Shown here piece by piece: positions 26,606 through 34,601 of a stretch of 57,136 bases of DNA. This DNA is from Parendozoicomonas verongulae (GTDB lineage: Bacteria; Pseudomonadota; Gammaproteobacteria; Pseudomonadales; Endozoicomonadaceae), in assembly GCF_009711465.1 (NCBI RefSeq), contig NZ_SMME01000858.1, forward strand, positions 1-57,136, written 5' to 3'. Position numbers and translations under genes: made by a program. Under the pieces are notes generated by a model, which worked only from the letters and a program-made list of their open reading frames with translations, did no database searches and was not told the origin of the DNA. Every line of letters starts with the position of its first letter. Within the stretch, counting starts at the first letter, position 1.

Positions 26606-26700
26606 ATGTCAGGTTTCGCTATTTTTACCGGGATTGAAGTTCTGTTCTTCTAGCTGGGGGTATTCAGTCTGGCTGCTATCCTGATATACCCAGTTAGCTT
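26606..26700 (+). pseudogene. Broken small membrane protein after rdhA (possible rdhB relic)
   Basis: Six bp after rdhA, an ATG with AGGA just upstream opens a frame of hydrophobic residues (MSGFAIFTGIEVLFF). It meets a TAG at 26651-26653 and continues in the same frame as another hydrophobic run (LGVFSLAAILIYPVS). One short transmembrane protein interrupted by an amber codon is the simplest reading. RdhA enzymes are usually followed by such an anchor, RdhB. Beyond 26700 the frame runs into non-coding-looking DNA, so the 3' part is also degraded. Confidence 0.5.
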
Positions 26701-26711
26701 CAACACCTTCA

Positions 26712-26757
26712 CGAATGTGTTACCCGTTACACGACAAAGTAACACATTCGGTAACAC
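26712..26757 (+). promoter_or_regulatory. 12-bp inverted repeat with extra GTAACAC half-sites (putative activator site)
   Basis: CGAATGTGTTAC (26712-26723) and GTAACACATTCG (26739-26750) are perfect inverted repeats separated by 15 nt. Further GTAACAC-like copies lie at 26726-26732 (GTTACAC), 26751-26757 and 26781-26787. The centre is about 150 bp upstream of the predicted start of the sigma-54 promoter at 26854, the usual place for an enhancer-binding protein. No T-run follows, so it is not a terminator. From memory, CbrB sites near pseudomonad crcZ also use GTTAC/GTAAC half-sites; I could not check this. Confidence 0.65.
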
Positions 26758-26853
26758 TCACTCTTATATCATAGGGTTATGTAACACTTCTTTTATAAAC
26801 ATAAATAATGAAATTTGGCCCCATGCATTGGCACCAAAGGGAATACGTATTTA

Positions 26854-26869
26854 TGGCACACCTTATGCT
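26854..26869 (+). promoter_or_regulatory. Putative sigma-54 promoter
   Basis: TGGCACACCTTATGCT fits the sigma-54 consensus TGGCAC-N5-TTGCW with one mismatch (A for T just before TGC). The invariant GG (26855-26856) and GC (26867-26868) are at the required 10-nt spacing. Transcription would begin near 26880. An inverted-repeat activator site lies upstream at normal enhancer distance, and an AT-rich stretch (about 26788-26815) between them could help bending. Confidence 0.7.
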
Positions 26870-26879
26870 ATATCTAAGG

Positions 26880-27055
26880 TGTAAACGGGAAAAAGGTTCC
26901 ACCAAGAGAATCCTCCCATCAGGCAAATAAGAATAAAAGTAATAAGAAGAACAGCGCCTGAAAATTAGACAATCAAATAAGAAGAAGACTCACAACAAGA
27001 ATAATAACAGTCATATTTCTTTCAGATGCCCCGCTTTATGCGGGGCATTGTCTAT
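26880..27055 (+). ncRNA. CrcZ-like Hfq/Crc-titrating small RNA (predicted)
   Basis: The stretch has no reading frame of note but a striking purine pattern. Ten consecutive A-R-N triplets lie at 26926-26955, four at 26976-26987 and six at 26994-27011, with CA-type motifs such as AACAAGAATAATAAC. ARN repeats are the ligand of the distal face of Hfq. In pseudomonads the RNAs CrcZ/CrcY carry several of these, are made from sigma-54 promoters activated by CbrB, and relieve catabolite repression by Hfq-Crc. Here a sigma-54-like promoter stands upstream and a 9-bp GC hairpin ends the stretch. The alternative is an untranslated leader of thiD, 112 bp beyond the hairpin. Ends are estimates. Confidence 0.6.
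27026..27055 (+). terminator. GC hairpin ending the predicted small RNA
   Basis: A perfect 9-bp stem ATGCCCCGC (27026-27034) / GCGGGGCAT (27040-27048) with loop TTTAT is followed by a U-rich but interrupted tail (TGTCTATCTG). The hairpin is strong, the U-tract mediocre, so some read-through into thiD is possible. Confidence 0.65.
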
Positions 27056-27160
27056 CTGCTTGCCGTCTTCATTCCTATCCATGACATTTCACCCACTATA
27101 CAAATTCATGGGTTAGAATCTCCCACATTTCTGCGATCCTACAAACCTGATGGAGCATTG

Positions 27161-27976
27161 ATGAACCACACCCCTATTGCCCTCACAATCGCCGGTTCCG
27201 ACAGTGGTGGCGGTGCCGGAATTCAGGCTGACCTTAAAGCATTCTCCGCCCTTGGTGCTTATGGCTGCTCTGTTATCACAGCTCTGACCGCCCAAAATAC
27301 TCAGGGCGTGCAGGGCATTTTTGATACCACACCGGAATTTGTGCGCATGCAAATGGATTCGGTGTTCTCCGACCTTACGGTGAATGCAGTAAAGATTGGC
27401 ATGCTCAGTCAGGAGCCTATGATTCGTGCCGTGGCAGAAGGTCTGGATGCACATAGCGTAGAGTTGCTGGTTGTTGACCCGGTGATGGTCGCCACCAGCG
27501 GCGACAAACTGCTTCAGGACAATGCCATTAACACCCTGAAAGAGTGCCTGATTCCCAAAGCCACAGTGATTACTCCTAATCTGCCGGAAGCTGCTGTACT
27601 GCTGGATACCAAAGTTCCGGAAAGTATCGAAGAGATGGCAGCTATGGTGGAGCCTTTGCTGGCCCTGGGCAGCCGCGCCGTACTGATTAAAGGTGGCCAC
27701 CTCGGCAGCGAAGAGAGCGTGGACCTGTTCCACGATGGCGAAAAACTGCACCGCCTCACCTCTCCACGCTACCCAACCGAAAACACCCACGGCACCGGCT
27801 GCACCCTCTCTTCCGCTATCACCGCTCTGCTGGCTCAGGGCGTTGAGTTGACGGAAGCGGTGAAGCAAGCCAAGGATTACATCGCCCAGGCTATCGCCCA
27901 CGCTGATGAACTGGACATCGGCAGCGGCCACGGCCCGGTTCATCACTTTCATGCCCTGTGGAAAAATAAGCCATGA
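27161..27976 (+). CDS. thiD: Hydroxymethylpyrimidine/phosphomethylpyrimidine kinase
   Basis: The 271-aa ribokinase-fold enzyme opens with the family signature IALTIAGSDSGGGAGIQADLKAF. It also has GAYGCSVITALTAQNT and a C-terminal HGTGCTLSSAITA anion-hole motif with the catalytic Cys. It phosphorylates HMP twice on the way to thiamine. The start at ATG 27161 (GGAG 6-9 nt upstream) gives the normal family N-terminus; an in-frame extension to 27026 would begin inside the upstream hairpin. It overlaps tenA by 4 bp (ATGA), so both are co-translated. I found no TPP riboswitch upstream. Confidence 0.95.
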   Translation: MNHTPIALTIAGSDSGGGAGIQADLKAFSALGAYGCSVITALTAQNTQGVQGIFDTTPEFVRMQMDSVFSDLTVNAVKIGMLSQEPMIRAVAEGLDAHSVELLVVDPVMVATSGDKLLQDNAINTLKECLIPKATVITPNLPEAAVLLDTKVPESIEEMAAMVEPLLALGSRAVLIKGGHLGSEESVDLFHDGEKLHRLTSPRYPTENTHGTGCTLSSAITALLAQGVELTEAVKQAKDYIAQAIAHADELDIGSGHGPVHHFHALWKNKP

Positions 27977-28632
27977 ATGTTTCTGATCTGATTGCCAGCT
28001 GCGAAGCAGACTGGACGGAGTACACCCAACATCGCTTCGTTAAAGAGCTGGGTAACAGCACCCTGCCAGAAGCCGCGTTCAAGCACTACCTGCAACAAGA
28101 TTACCTGTTCCTTATCCACTTCGCCCGCGCTTACGCACTGGCGGTATACAAGAGCGAGAACTTTCTCGCCATGCAGAAGCCTCTGGAAGCCCTGCACGGC
28201 CTGATCAATCACGAAAGCCGCCTCCATGTGGAGTTCTGTGCCGAGTGGGGGTTGACCGAGCAGGATATGCAGAATATTCCCGAAGCAACGGGCACTGTGG
28301 CTTATACACGACTGGTGCTTGATGCAGGACAGTCCGGCTCACTGACAGACCTGTATGCTGCGCTGGCCCCTTGTTCTATTGGCTACGGCGTGATTGGCAA
28401 GTGGCTGATTAACCACCCGGATACCGTACTGGAAGGAAACCCCTATCGGGACTGGATTGAGTGCTACAGCGGTGCAGAGTATCTGGACTCTGTAGAAGAC
28501 TCTGTCGATCAACTGAACGAGCTGCTGGCGGATATCCCTGAAGACAGCCATATGGCGGCACGTGTCCGGAAAATATTCCGCGATGCCACCCGGATGGAAA
28601 TTGCATTTTGGGAGCAGGGTTACGAAGGCTAA
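27973..28632 (+). CDS. tenA: Aminopyrimidine aminohydrolase / thiaminase II
   Basis: The 219-aa all-helical protein matches TenA. It shows the KHYLQQDYLFLIHFARAYALA-like segment in part, a Glu/His pair in NHESRLHVEFC, the catalytic-Cys segment APCSIGYGVIGKWL (about residue 135), and the C-terminal Glu in MEIAFWEQGY. It salvages the pyrimidine moiety of degraded thiamine by hydrolysing aminopyrimidine to HMP, which ThiD then phosphorylates. It starts in the last codon of thiD (ATGA overlap). Confidence 0.94.
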   Translation: MNVSDLIASCEADWTEYTQHRFVKELGNSTLPEAAFKHYLQQDYLFLIHFARAYALAVYKSENFLAMQKPLEALHGLINHESRLHVEFCAEWGLTEQDMQNIPEATGTVAYTRLVLDAGQSGSLTDLYAALAPCSIGYGVIGKWLINHPDTVLEGNPYRDWIECYSGAEYLDSVEDSVDQLNELLADIPEDSHMAARVRKIFRDATRMEIAFWEQGYEG

Positions 28633-28664
28633 CCCCTTCCTTGTTACACAAATCTCGCAGAGCC

Positions 28665-28691
28665 TGGCAGGCAGTGGCTTGCTGTCTGCCA
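28665..28691. other. Stem-loop between convergent tenA and the ABC importer operon
   Basis: Arms 28665-28674 and 28682-28691 pair over 10 bp (one G-U on the plus strand) with a 7-nt loop, in the 86-bp gap between the two convergent stops. No T-run is seen on either side. It may act as a weak two-way terminator or an mRNA 3' end stabiliser. Confidence 0.4.
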
Positions 28692-28718
28692 AAGCTCGAA
28701 CTCAGAGAAATAGTGTAA

Positions 28719-29693
28719 CTATCTTTCCTTCACATAAGGCACACCAATCGCTTTCGGCGCCACAGCCTTACCAATAAAGCCTGCCAGCAGTACAACGGTG
28801 ATGATGTACGGAATCGCAGAGAACAGCTGACTCGGCAGCTCACCAATCATCGGAATCTGCACGTTCTGCATACGGGTTTCCATAGCCTGCAGGAAACCAA
28901 ACAACAGACACGCCCCCAGAGCACCTTTAGGATGCCACTTACCGAAGATAACCGCCGCCAGTGCGATATAACCCCGGCCCGAAGTCATCTCACGCTGGAA
29001 GGCCGCGTTCTGAGCGATGGAGAGATAAGCACCTGCAAAACCACACAGCACACCGGCAATCAGCACAGCGCGGTAACGCACCCATGCTACGGAGATACCC
29101 GCGCTATCTACAGCATTTGGCTCCTCACCTGTCGCTCTCAAGTGCAGACCAAAGCGGGTACTGAACAGTGCCCGGTAAGTCAGCGCAACAACGGCAAATG
29201 CGGCGTAAACCAGCAGGTTATGACCTGAGATAACCTGCTCATAGAACGGGCCAATCACAGGCACATGAGCACCCAGCCACTCTGCACCGGGCAGAGTAAT
29301 ACCCGTGAAGCGCTGGCTGTTAGTGAGGGCAGGAGTCAAACCACCCTGTCCGTACCAGGCATGCCCCAGAGTGACCGTCAAACCTGAAGCCAGAAAGTTC
29401 ACTGCCAGACCAGAAATCACCTGATCACCACGTATTTTCACAGACGCATAGCCATGCATCAGAGACAACAGCACACAAATGACGATACCCGCCAGCAGGC
29501 CAAGGAAAGGGTTACCGGTTTCAAAGCTCGCGACCGCCGCTGCAAATGCGCCGAACAGCATCTTGCCTTCCAGGCCAATATCCACAACGCCGGAACGTTC
29601 AGAGTAAATGCCGGCCATAGCCGCAAAAATCAGCGGCGTTGCCATACGGATAGATGCGCCCAGCAGGGAAAAGATGTGATCCAACATATCCAT
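28719..29693 (-). CDS. ABC importer permease, second subunit (BMP/nucleoside type)
   Basis: The 324-aa membrane protein of the BPD-transp-2 family begins MDMLDHIFSLLGASIRMATP and has about eight hydrophobic segments. It carries the family's cytoplasmic coupling region GEEPNAVDSAGISVAWVRYRAV, with the EAA-like loop Gly. This is the YufQ/BmpD-type partner of the permease encoded just upstream. The chosen ATG lies 1 bp after that gene's stop; a longer frame back to 29768 overlaps it. It is the last gene of a four-gene importer operon. Confidence 0.88.
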   Translation of the reverse strand: MDMLDHIFSLLGASIRMATPLIFAAMAGIYSERSGVVDIGLEGKMLFGAFAAAVASFETGNPFLGLLAGIVICVLLSLMHGYASVKIRGDQVISGLAVNFLASGLTVTLGHAWYGQGGLTPALTNSQRFTGITLPGAEWLGAHVPVIGPFYEQVISGHNLLVYAAFAVVALTYRALFSTRFGLHLRATGEEPNAVDSAGISVAWVRYRAVLIAGVLCGFAGAYLSIAQNAAFQREMTSGRGYIALAAVIFGKWHPKGALGACLLFGFLQAMETRMQNVQIPMIGELPSQLFSAIPYIITVVLLAGFIGKAVAPKAIGVPYVKER

Positions 29694-29694
29694 G

Positions 29695-30834
29695 TTACTT
29701 AGCCACTCCTGTTGAAGCATTGGCAGCGACAATTGCACGACGCTGGAAGAGCGATTCCACAGGCTCACGAACCAGACGATCCAGAGCGCCAGTAAAGAAC
29801 ACTACCAGACCTTGAATCACCAGAACCATCTGTGGGCTGATAGAAGAGATTTCAAACTGTAGCTCGGTGCCCCCCTGATACAGCGCACCAAACAGCAGAG
29901 AAGCCAGCACAATACCGAAAGGGTGGTTACGCCCCATCAGTGCCACTGCAATTCCCATAAAGCCGAAGCCGCTGGTAAAGTTCAGAATTAAACGGCCCTG
30001 TGCTGCATACACTTCATTCACCGCCATCATGCCTGCCAGCGCGCCGGAAATAGCCATGGTGATAATGATGATACGGTTGGCGTTGATACCCGCATAAGTC
30101 GCCGCGTGAGGGTTACTGCCTACGGTCCGGATAGCGTAACCCAGCCGTGTACGCCAGATCAGAACCCACACCAGCACACAGCAGGCCAGAGCCAGCAGCA
30201 GAACCGGATTCAACAGGGAGAACGAAGCGTTCATACCAAAGCTGGACGCCATTTCATGCCACTTGGGAAGAACGGCATCTGCCGCCCAATAACGACTATC
30301 TGTGGAGTTACCACCCAGGGGAGAGATCCACACTACCAGCGCATAACTCATAAACGCCATAGCAATAAAGTTAAACATGATGGTGGTTACAACAATATGT
30401 GAACCCCTTTTGGCCTGCAGGTAGCCGGGAATCACACCCCAGAATGCACCAAATGCCGCACAGCCAACCACCACCAGCGGAGCAATCAGCCAGACATTAA
30501 GAGTGCTGTCCAGCGCCAGACAGACAATAGCCACTGCCAGACCACCGACGTAAGCCTGACCTTCACCACCAATGTTGAACAAGCCGGCATGGGAAGCCAC
30601 GGCTACTGCAAGGCCGGTAAATATGAAGTTCGTCGTGTAATAGAGCGTATTGCTTAAACCGCCAAACTCGGTGCTGATGGCACCTTGAATCATGATTTTG
30701 AATGCCCGAATCGGGTCTTCACCAATCATCAGCACAACCAAACTGGACACCGCCAGTGCCAGCACGAGTTGCAGAAGAGGGATCAGGCCAATGCGCACCC
30801 AACGTGGGCTTTCAACCGCAGCTAACTGACTCAT
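29695..30834 (-). CDS. ABC importer permease, first subunit (BMP/nucleoside type)
   Basis: The 379-aa protein of the BPD-transp-2 family (YufP/BmpC type) has about nine hydrophobic segments and family marks. These are YTTNFIFTGLAVAVASHAGLFNIGGEGQ-like text in part and the coupling loop AIRTVGSNPHAATYAGIN. It heterodimerises with the next permease to form the channel. Its ATG overlaps the stop of the ATPase gene by 4 bp (ATGA), indicating translational coupling. Confidence 0.88.
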   Translation of the reverse strand: MSQLAAVESPRWVRIGLIPLLQLVLALAVSSLVVLMIGEDPIRAFKIMIQGAISTEFGGLSNTLYYTTNFIFTGLAVAVASHAGLFNIGGEGQAYVGGLAVAIVCLALDSTLNVWLIAPLVVVGCAAFGAFWGVIPGYLQAKRGSHIVVTTIMFNFIAMAFMSYALVVWISPLGGNSTDSRYWAADAVLPKWHEMASSFGMNASFSLLNPVLLLALACCVLVWVLIWRTRLGYAIRTVGSNPHAATYAGINANRIIIITMAISGALAGMMAVNEVYAAQGRLILNFTSGFGFMGIAVALMGRNHPFGIVLASLLFGALYQGGTELQFEISSISPQMVLVIQGLVVFFTGALDRLVREPVESLFQRRAIVAANASTGVAK

Positions 30835-32432
30835 ACGACGACCTCCTCTTTTTCTTTCTCGGGCTCTTTCTGGAGCCCATGTTTCTGGAGCTTGGGCTCA
30901 TCGCCATCTGCAGAAGAGGTCATCAATACACCCAGTTCAGTTTCATTGGTTTCGCTGGCCACCACCTCGCCAGTTATTGCCCCATCGTTCATAACGATGA
31001 TGCGGTCGGAGAGTGACAGGATTTCATCCAGCTCCACAGACACCAGCAGAACAGCGGCGCCCTTATCCCGGGCTTCAATCATATTGCGGTGAATAAACTC
31101 AATCGCACCGATGTCTACACCGCGGGTTGGCTGGCCAATCAACAGAATGTCCGGCTCTTTCATCATCTCCCGCGCCAGCACCAGCTTCTGTTGATTACCA
31201 CCGGAGAAGTTGGCGGTTTTCATGGAAGGCAGTTGGGGGCGCACATCGTAGGCATCCATCATCTCTCTGGTGGCTTTAACCACCTTCTCAGGGTTTAACA
31301 ACGGCTGACCGTATTCCGGTTTATTGTGATAACCGAGAATGGCGTTCTCACTGGCGTCAAAGGACTTCACCACGCCCTGCTGCAAACGATCTTCAGGAAC
31401 GTGCCCTATGCTGTAATCACGCATCTGACCTGCATCCGGCCATTCGCCTACCTTGAGCACCTGAACGCCAGACCGGGTTTCCAGCTTCACACTGCCACTG
31501 GTGGGCGACAGTGCACCGGAGAGCACTTTCATAAGTTCGGTCTGGCCGTTGCCTGTCACACCGGCCACGCCCAGAATTTCACCAGCACGAAGGCTGAAGC
31601 TGATATCCTTGAGACACTTCACGCCCCGGCTGTCCACATAACCAATCTTGTCTACAGTCATGCGGTTTTCGCCGGGCCTGGCAGGCTCTTTGTCTACTGT
31701 CAGCAGAACCTTGCGGCCTACCATCAACTCTGCCAGCTCTTCGGGATTCGTTTTCACTGTATCCCGATGAGCGACCATCTGCCCCGCACGCATCACAGAG
31801 ACATGATTAGTGATGGCCATGATTTCCCGTAGCTTGTGAGTAATCAGCAAAATGGTCACGCCCTGAGAGCGGAGAGACTCCAGAATCTCGAACAGCTGTC
31901 CGGCTTCCTGGGGGGTAAGAACGCTGGTGGGTTCGTCGAGAATCAGGATCTTTGCACCACGATACAGTGCCTTGAGAATCTCCACCCGTTGTTGCAAACC
32001 AACAGGAAGGTCACCTACGATGGCGTCCGGATCAATATTCAGACCATAACGGGAGGCGATGTCGTTCAGTGCCTTGCGGGCTTTGCCACGAGCACGGGAA
32101 AGCAGGCCCTGACCTTCCATACCCAGCATCACGTTTTCAAGAACAGTAAACGGCTCAACCAGCATGAAGTGCTGGTGCACCATACCAATACCGGCGGTAA
32201 TAGCTTGCTGACTGTTCTGAATAGTCAGCTCTTGTCCATTCACCAGAGTCTGACCATCGTCAGCGATATAAAAGCCGTAAAGGATAGACATCAGAGTCGA
32301 TTTGCCAGCACCGTTTTCGCCGACAATACCGTGCACAGTGCCCGGCATAACCCTGAGATTGATGTCCCGGTTTGCCCAAACGGGGCCAAACCGCTTATTT
32401 ATGGTTTTGAGTTCTATTGCAGGTGCAGTCAT
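30831..32432 (-). CDS. ABC importer ATPase with two fused ABC domains (BMP/nucleoside type)
   Basis: The 533-aa protein contains two ATPase domains in tandem, as in sugar (RbsA/MglA) and nucleoside (YufO/NupA) importers. The first has Walker A GENGAGKST (about residue 36), signature LPVGLQQRVEILKAL and Walker B ILILDEPTS. The second has a degenerate Walker A (GVTGNGQTE) and a signature FSGGNQQKLVLAREM. The tail is acidic and Lys/Glu-rich. It energises uptake through the two downstream permeases; the upstream gene encodes the binding protein. Confidence 0.93.
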   Translation of the reverse strand: MTAPAIELKTINKRFGPVWANRDINLRVMPGTVHGIVGENGAGKSTLMSILYGFYIADDGQTLVNGQELTIQNSQQAITAGIGMVHQHFMLVEPFTVLENVMLGMEGQGLLSRARGKARKALNDIASRYGLNIDPDAIVGDLPVGLQQRVEILKALYRGAKILILDEPTSVLTPQEAGQLFEILESLRSQGVTILLITHKLREIMAITNHVSVMRAGQMVAHRDTVKTNPEELAELMVGRKVLLTVDKEPARPGENRMTVDKIGYVDSRGVKCLKDISFSLRAGEILGVAGVTGNGQTELMKVLSGALSPTSGSVKLETRSGVQVLKVGEWPDAGQMRDYSIGHVPEDRLQQGVVKSFDASENAILGYHNKPEYGQPLLNPEKVVKATREMMDAYDVRPQLPSMKTANFSGGNQQKLVLAREMMKEPDILLIGQPTRGVDIGAIEFIHRNMIEARDKGAAVLLVSVELDEILSLSDRIIVMNDGAITGEVVASETNETELGVLMTSSADGDEPKLQKHGLQKEPEKEKEEVVV

Positions 32433-32464
32433 ACCTGATCACCAGTTTCACGCGCAGGCACTCT

Positions 32465-32483
32465 CCCTCGTAAAAAGCGAGAG
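32465..32483 (-). other. Small stem-loop between binding-protein and ATPase genes
   Basis: In minus-strand RNA CUCUCG and CGAGGG pair over 6 bp (one U-G) around a 7-nt U-rich loop, in the 86-bp gap after the binding-protein gene. Such intercistronic hairpins commonly keep binding protein mRNA in excess over the ATPase/permease message. Confidence 0.35.
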
Positions 32484-32518
32484 CCCGGCACAAATCTCTA
32501 AGGCAAAGATCTACAGAA

Positions 32519-33514
32519 TCAGTAGACGCAGGACTGAGTGTCTTCCCAGTTATGAACCTTGATATCACCAGCAATGATGGCATCACGGATATCGTTCACA
32601 CGCTTAATGTCTTCTTTGGAAAGCAGGTCTTTGTTGTGCTCGTCCAGAGCCCAGCTTATGTCACCTTCTTTCAGGCCAACAACTTGCAGGCCAGAGGTGA
32701 ATGTGCCGTTCATTTCGTCTTCGAATGCTTTTTTTGTAATCAGGTCTACACGCTTAACCATGGAGGTCAGCATGTGGCCGGGGTGCAGGTAGTTCTGGTT
32801 GCTATCTACGCCGATAGCGTATTTATCAGCGTCAACAGCAGCCTGATAAACACCCACGCCGGTACCACCAGCGGCTGCGAAAATGACGTCAACACCGTTA
32901 TCAAACTGAGCCTTGGCCAGTTCACCGCCCTTGGTAGGATCGTTCCAGGCAGAAGGTGTAGCGCCAGTCATGTTAGCGAATACTTTGGTGTCCTTATCAA
33001 TGTACTTGGCACCCTGCTCATAGCCGCAACCGAACTTACGGATCAGAGGGATATCCATACCACCGATGAAGCCAACGGCTTCAGTCTTGCTCTTCATGGC
33101 CGCCAGAGCACCTACCAGGAAGGAACCTTCGTGCTCTTTAAACACAACAGATCGTACATTAGGCAGGTCTACCACAGAGTCGATGAGAACAAAGTGAACC
33201 TTTGGGAACTGCCTGGCAACTTTCTCTACGATAGGTGCCTGCTGGAAACCAGCAACTACGATTGGGGAGAAACCACGTTGAGCGAAACGCAGCATAACCT
33301 GCTCGCGCTGACCTTCATTGGTAATTTCGAAATCGGTGTAGTTAATACCGGTTTCCTGTTTGAAGGCTTCCGCGCCAGTGTAGCTGGCCTGGTTGAAAGA
33401 ACGGTCAAACTTACCGCCCATATCATAAATAACAGAGGGTTTGATTTGTGCCTGAGAGACAGCTGCAATAGCACTCATCGCGATACCGGCGGCCAGCTTA
33501 AAAGCAGTTCGCAT
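32519..33514 (-). CDS. BMP family substrate-binding protein of an ABC importer
   Basis: The 331-aa exported protein has a signal peptide (MRTAFKLAAGIAMSAIAAVSQA, cleavage after residue 22) and no lipobox Cys. Mature segments fit the BMP/PnrA family: YDMGGKFDRSFNQASYTGAE, EGSFLVGALAAMKS, VGFIGGMDIPLIRKFGCGYEQGAKY in part, DVIFAAAGGTGVGVYQAA and AIGVDSNQNYL. BMP proteins bind purine or other nucleosides. AAGGA precedes the ATG by 7 nt. It is the first gene of the importer operon, matching its need for high expression. Confidence 0.93.
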   Translation of the reverse strand: MRTAFKLAAGIAMSAIAAVSQAQIKPSVIYDMGGKFDRSFNQASYTGAEAFKQETGINYTDFEITNEGQREQVMLRFAQRGFSPIVVAGFQQAPIVEKVARQFPKVHFVLIDSVVDLPNVRSVVFKEHEGSFLVGALAAMKSKTEAVGFIGGMDIPLIRKFGCGYEQGAKYIDKDTKVFANMTGATPSAWNDPTKGGELAKAQFDNGVDVIFAAAGGTGVGVYQAAVDADKYAIGVDSNQNYLHPGHMLTSMVKRVDLITKKAFEDEMNGTFTSGLQVVGLKEGDISWALDEHNKDLLSKEDIKRVNDIRDAIIAGDIKVHNWEDTQSCVY

Positions 33515-33661
33515 TTTTAATCCTTATGGGTGGGTGTGTATTTTTTTGAGCGAGAGTATAATGTTTGTTGTTAGTAACTCAATACAACAGGTTCAGATCA
33601 ACACAAGATTATTTAACCGTAAAGGAAATAAAAATTTACAGAACGTGCTCTTTTCGGTGAC

Positions 33662-34378
33662 TCAATGGTTGCTGACAAAGATACTTTCAACTGCCGCCGG
33701 AATATCGGCCAAGCTGCTGACAACTTGGTCTGGCTCTGCATTTTTTTGCATTAAGTGGGCGGCTGCCCCCTTAGGATTAAACCAGACTGTTCGCATTCCT
33801 GCTTCCGCTGCCCCCTGAACATCCGTGATTAAATTATCACCAATATGGACAGCACAACTGGCATTTACCCCTGCTACTTTTAATGCGTGTTGAAACACAA
33901 CCGGATCAGGTTTACTGCGGTTCAAGTCTTCTGCGCTGACAGAAAAACGAAAGTAATGACCCAGCCCAAGAGCACTGACATCAGCATTGCCATTAGTAAT
34001 TACAGCCAGAGGGTATTTGGCTGATAATTCAGCAAGCATGATTTCCGCGCCATTAAAAAGTTCTACTTCATGACGCCAGTGTTGAAAAACCTGAAACGCT
34101 TCACGGGCTAACTTAATTGCATCACCGGATTGGTAACCCACTTGTTCTAAGGCCCTTTGCATACCCACAACACGCACCTCACTCACACGGTGAGCCAACT
34201 CAGGAACAGTGTTTTTTATATCGTCTTTGAGTTGATTCAGGGTGCCTGCATCGTAAACCCCAACAAGCTCCGGGCACTTTTTCAAAAGCCAGTTGTAACA
34301 CTCACTCACGGCCTTGCGAATGACGGGGCCGTTATCCCAGAGCGTGTCATCCAAATCGAAAGTTATTAGCTGGATCAT
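33662..34378 (-). CDS. HAD-superfamily phosphatase (YigB-like)
   Basis: The 238-aa protein starts MIQLITFDLDDTLWDNGPV, with the nucleophile Asp8 and acid Asp10. Motif II is VITNGN, the Lys comes from RSKPDPVVF, and the motif IV Asp pair is in HIGDNLITDV. The general lay-out, including the NGPVIRKA start and ITNGNADVSALGLGHYF, resembles E. coli YigB, a phosphatase able to serve riboflavin synthesis and FMN turnover. ATG 34378 gives the normal family N-terminus; the frame extends nine codons further upstream without support. Confidence 0.85.
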   Translation of the reverse strand: MIQLITFDLDDTLWDNGPVIRKAVSECYNWLLKKCPELVGVYDAGTLNQLKDDIKNTVPELAHRVSEVRVVGMQRALEQVGYQSGDAIKLAREAFQVFQHWRHEVELFNGAEIMLAELSAKYPLAVITNGNADVSALGLGHYFRFSVSAEDLNRSKPDPVVFQHALKVAGVNASCAVHIGDNLITDVQGAAEAGMRTVWFNPKGAAAHLMQKNAEPDQVVSSLADIPAAVESIFVSNH

Positions 34379-34601
34379 GGTATGTCCTAAATCGTTCCTG
34401 CCCAATCATAACCCACATCGTCCACTTTTTTGACACACTTGCCACCAGGCTGTCATCTATTTTCAGAGGGAGTCAGCAAGCTGCTGATTCCTTACATCCA
34501 TCCACAATTTTCAGTGAAAAACTCAAATTCTTTGTAGTGAAAACGATACATACACTGGGAAATTCCCAGACACGATCGTGATTACAACAAGGATGAATAC
34601 C

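Noticed and set aside
26712..26750. Terminator of rdhA
   Set aside because: The inverted repeat has a 15-nt loop and no T-run and is accompanied by further half-sites; an activator site before the sigma-54 promoter explains it better.
27026..27160. 45-codon N-terminal extension of ThiD
   Set aside because: It would begin inside a strong hairpin, has no ribosome-binding site, and the family N-terminus starts at ATG 27161 with GGAG upstream.
27060..27160. TPP riboswitch upstream of thiD
   Set aside because: No CUGAGA-type thi-box core is visible in the leader.
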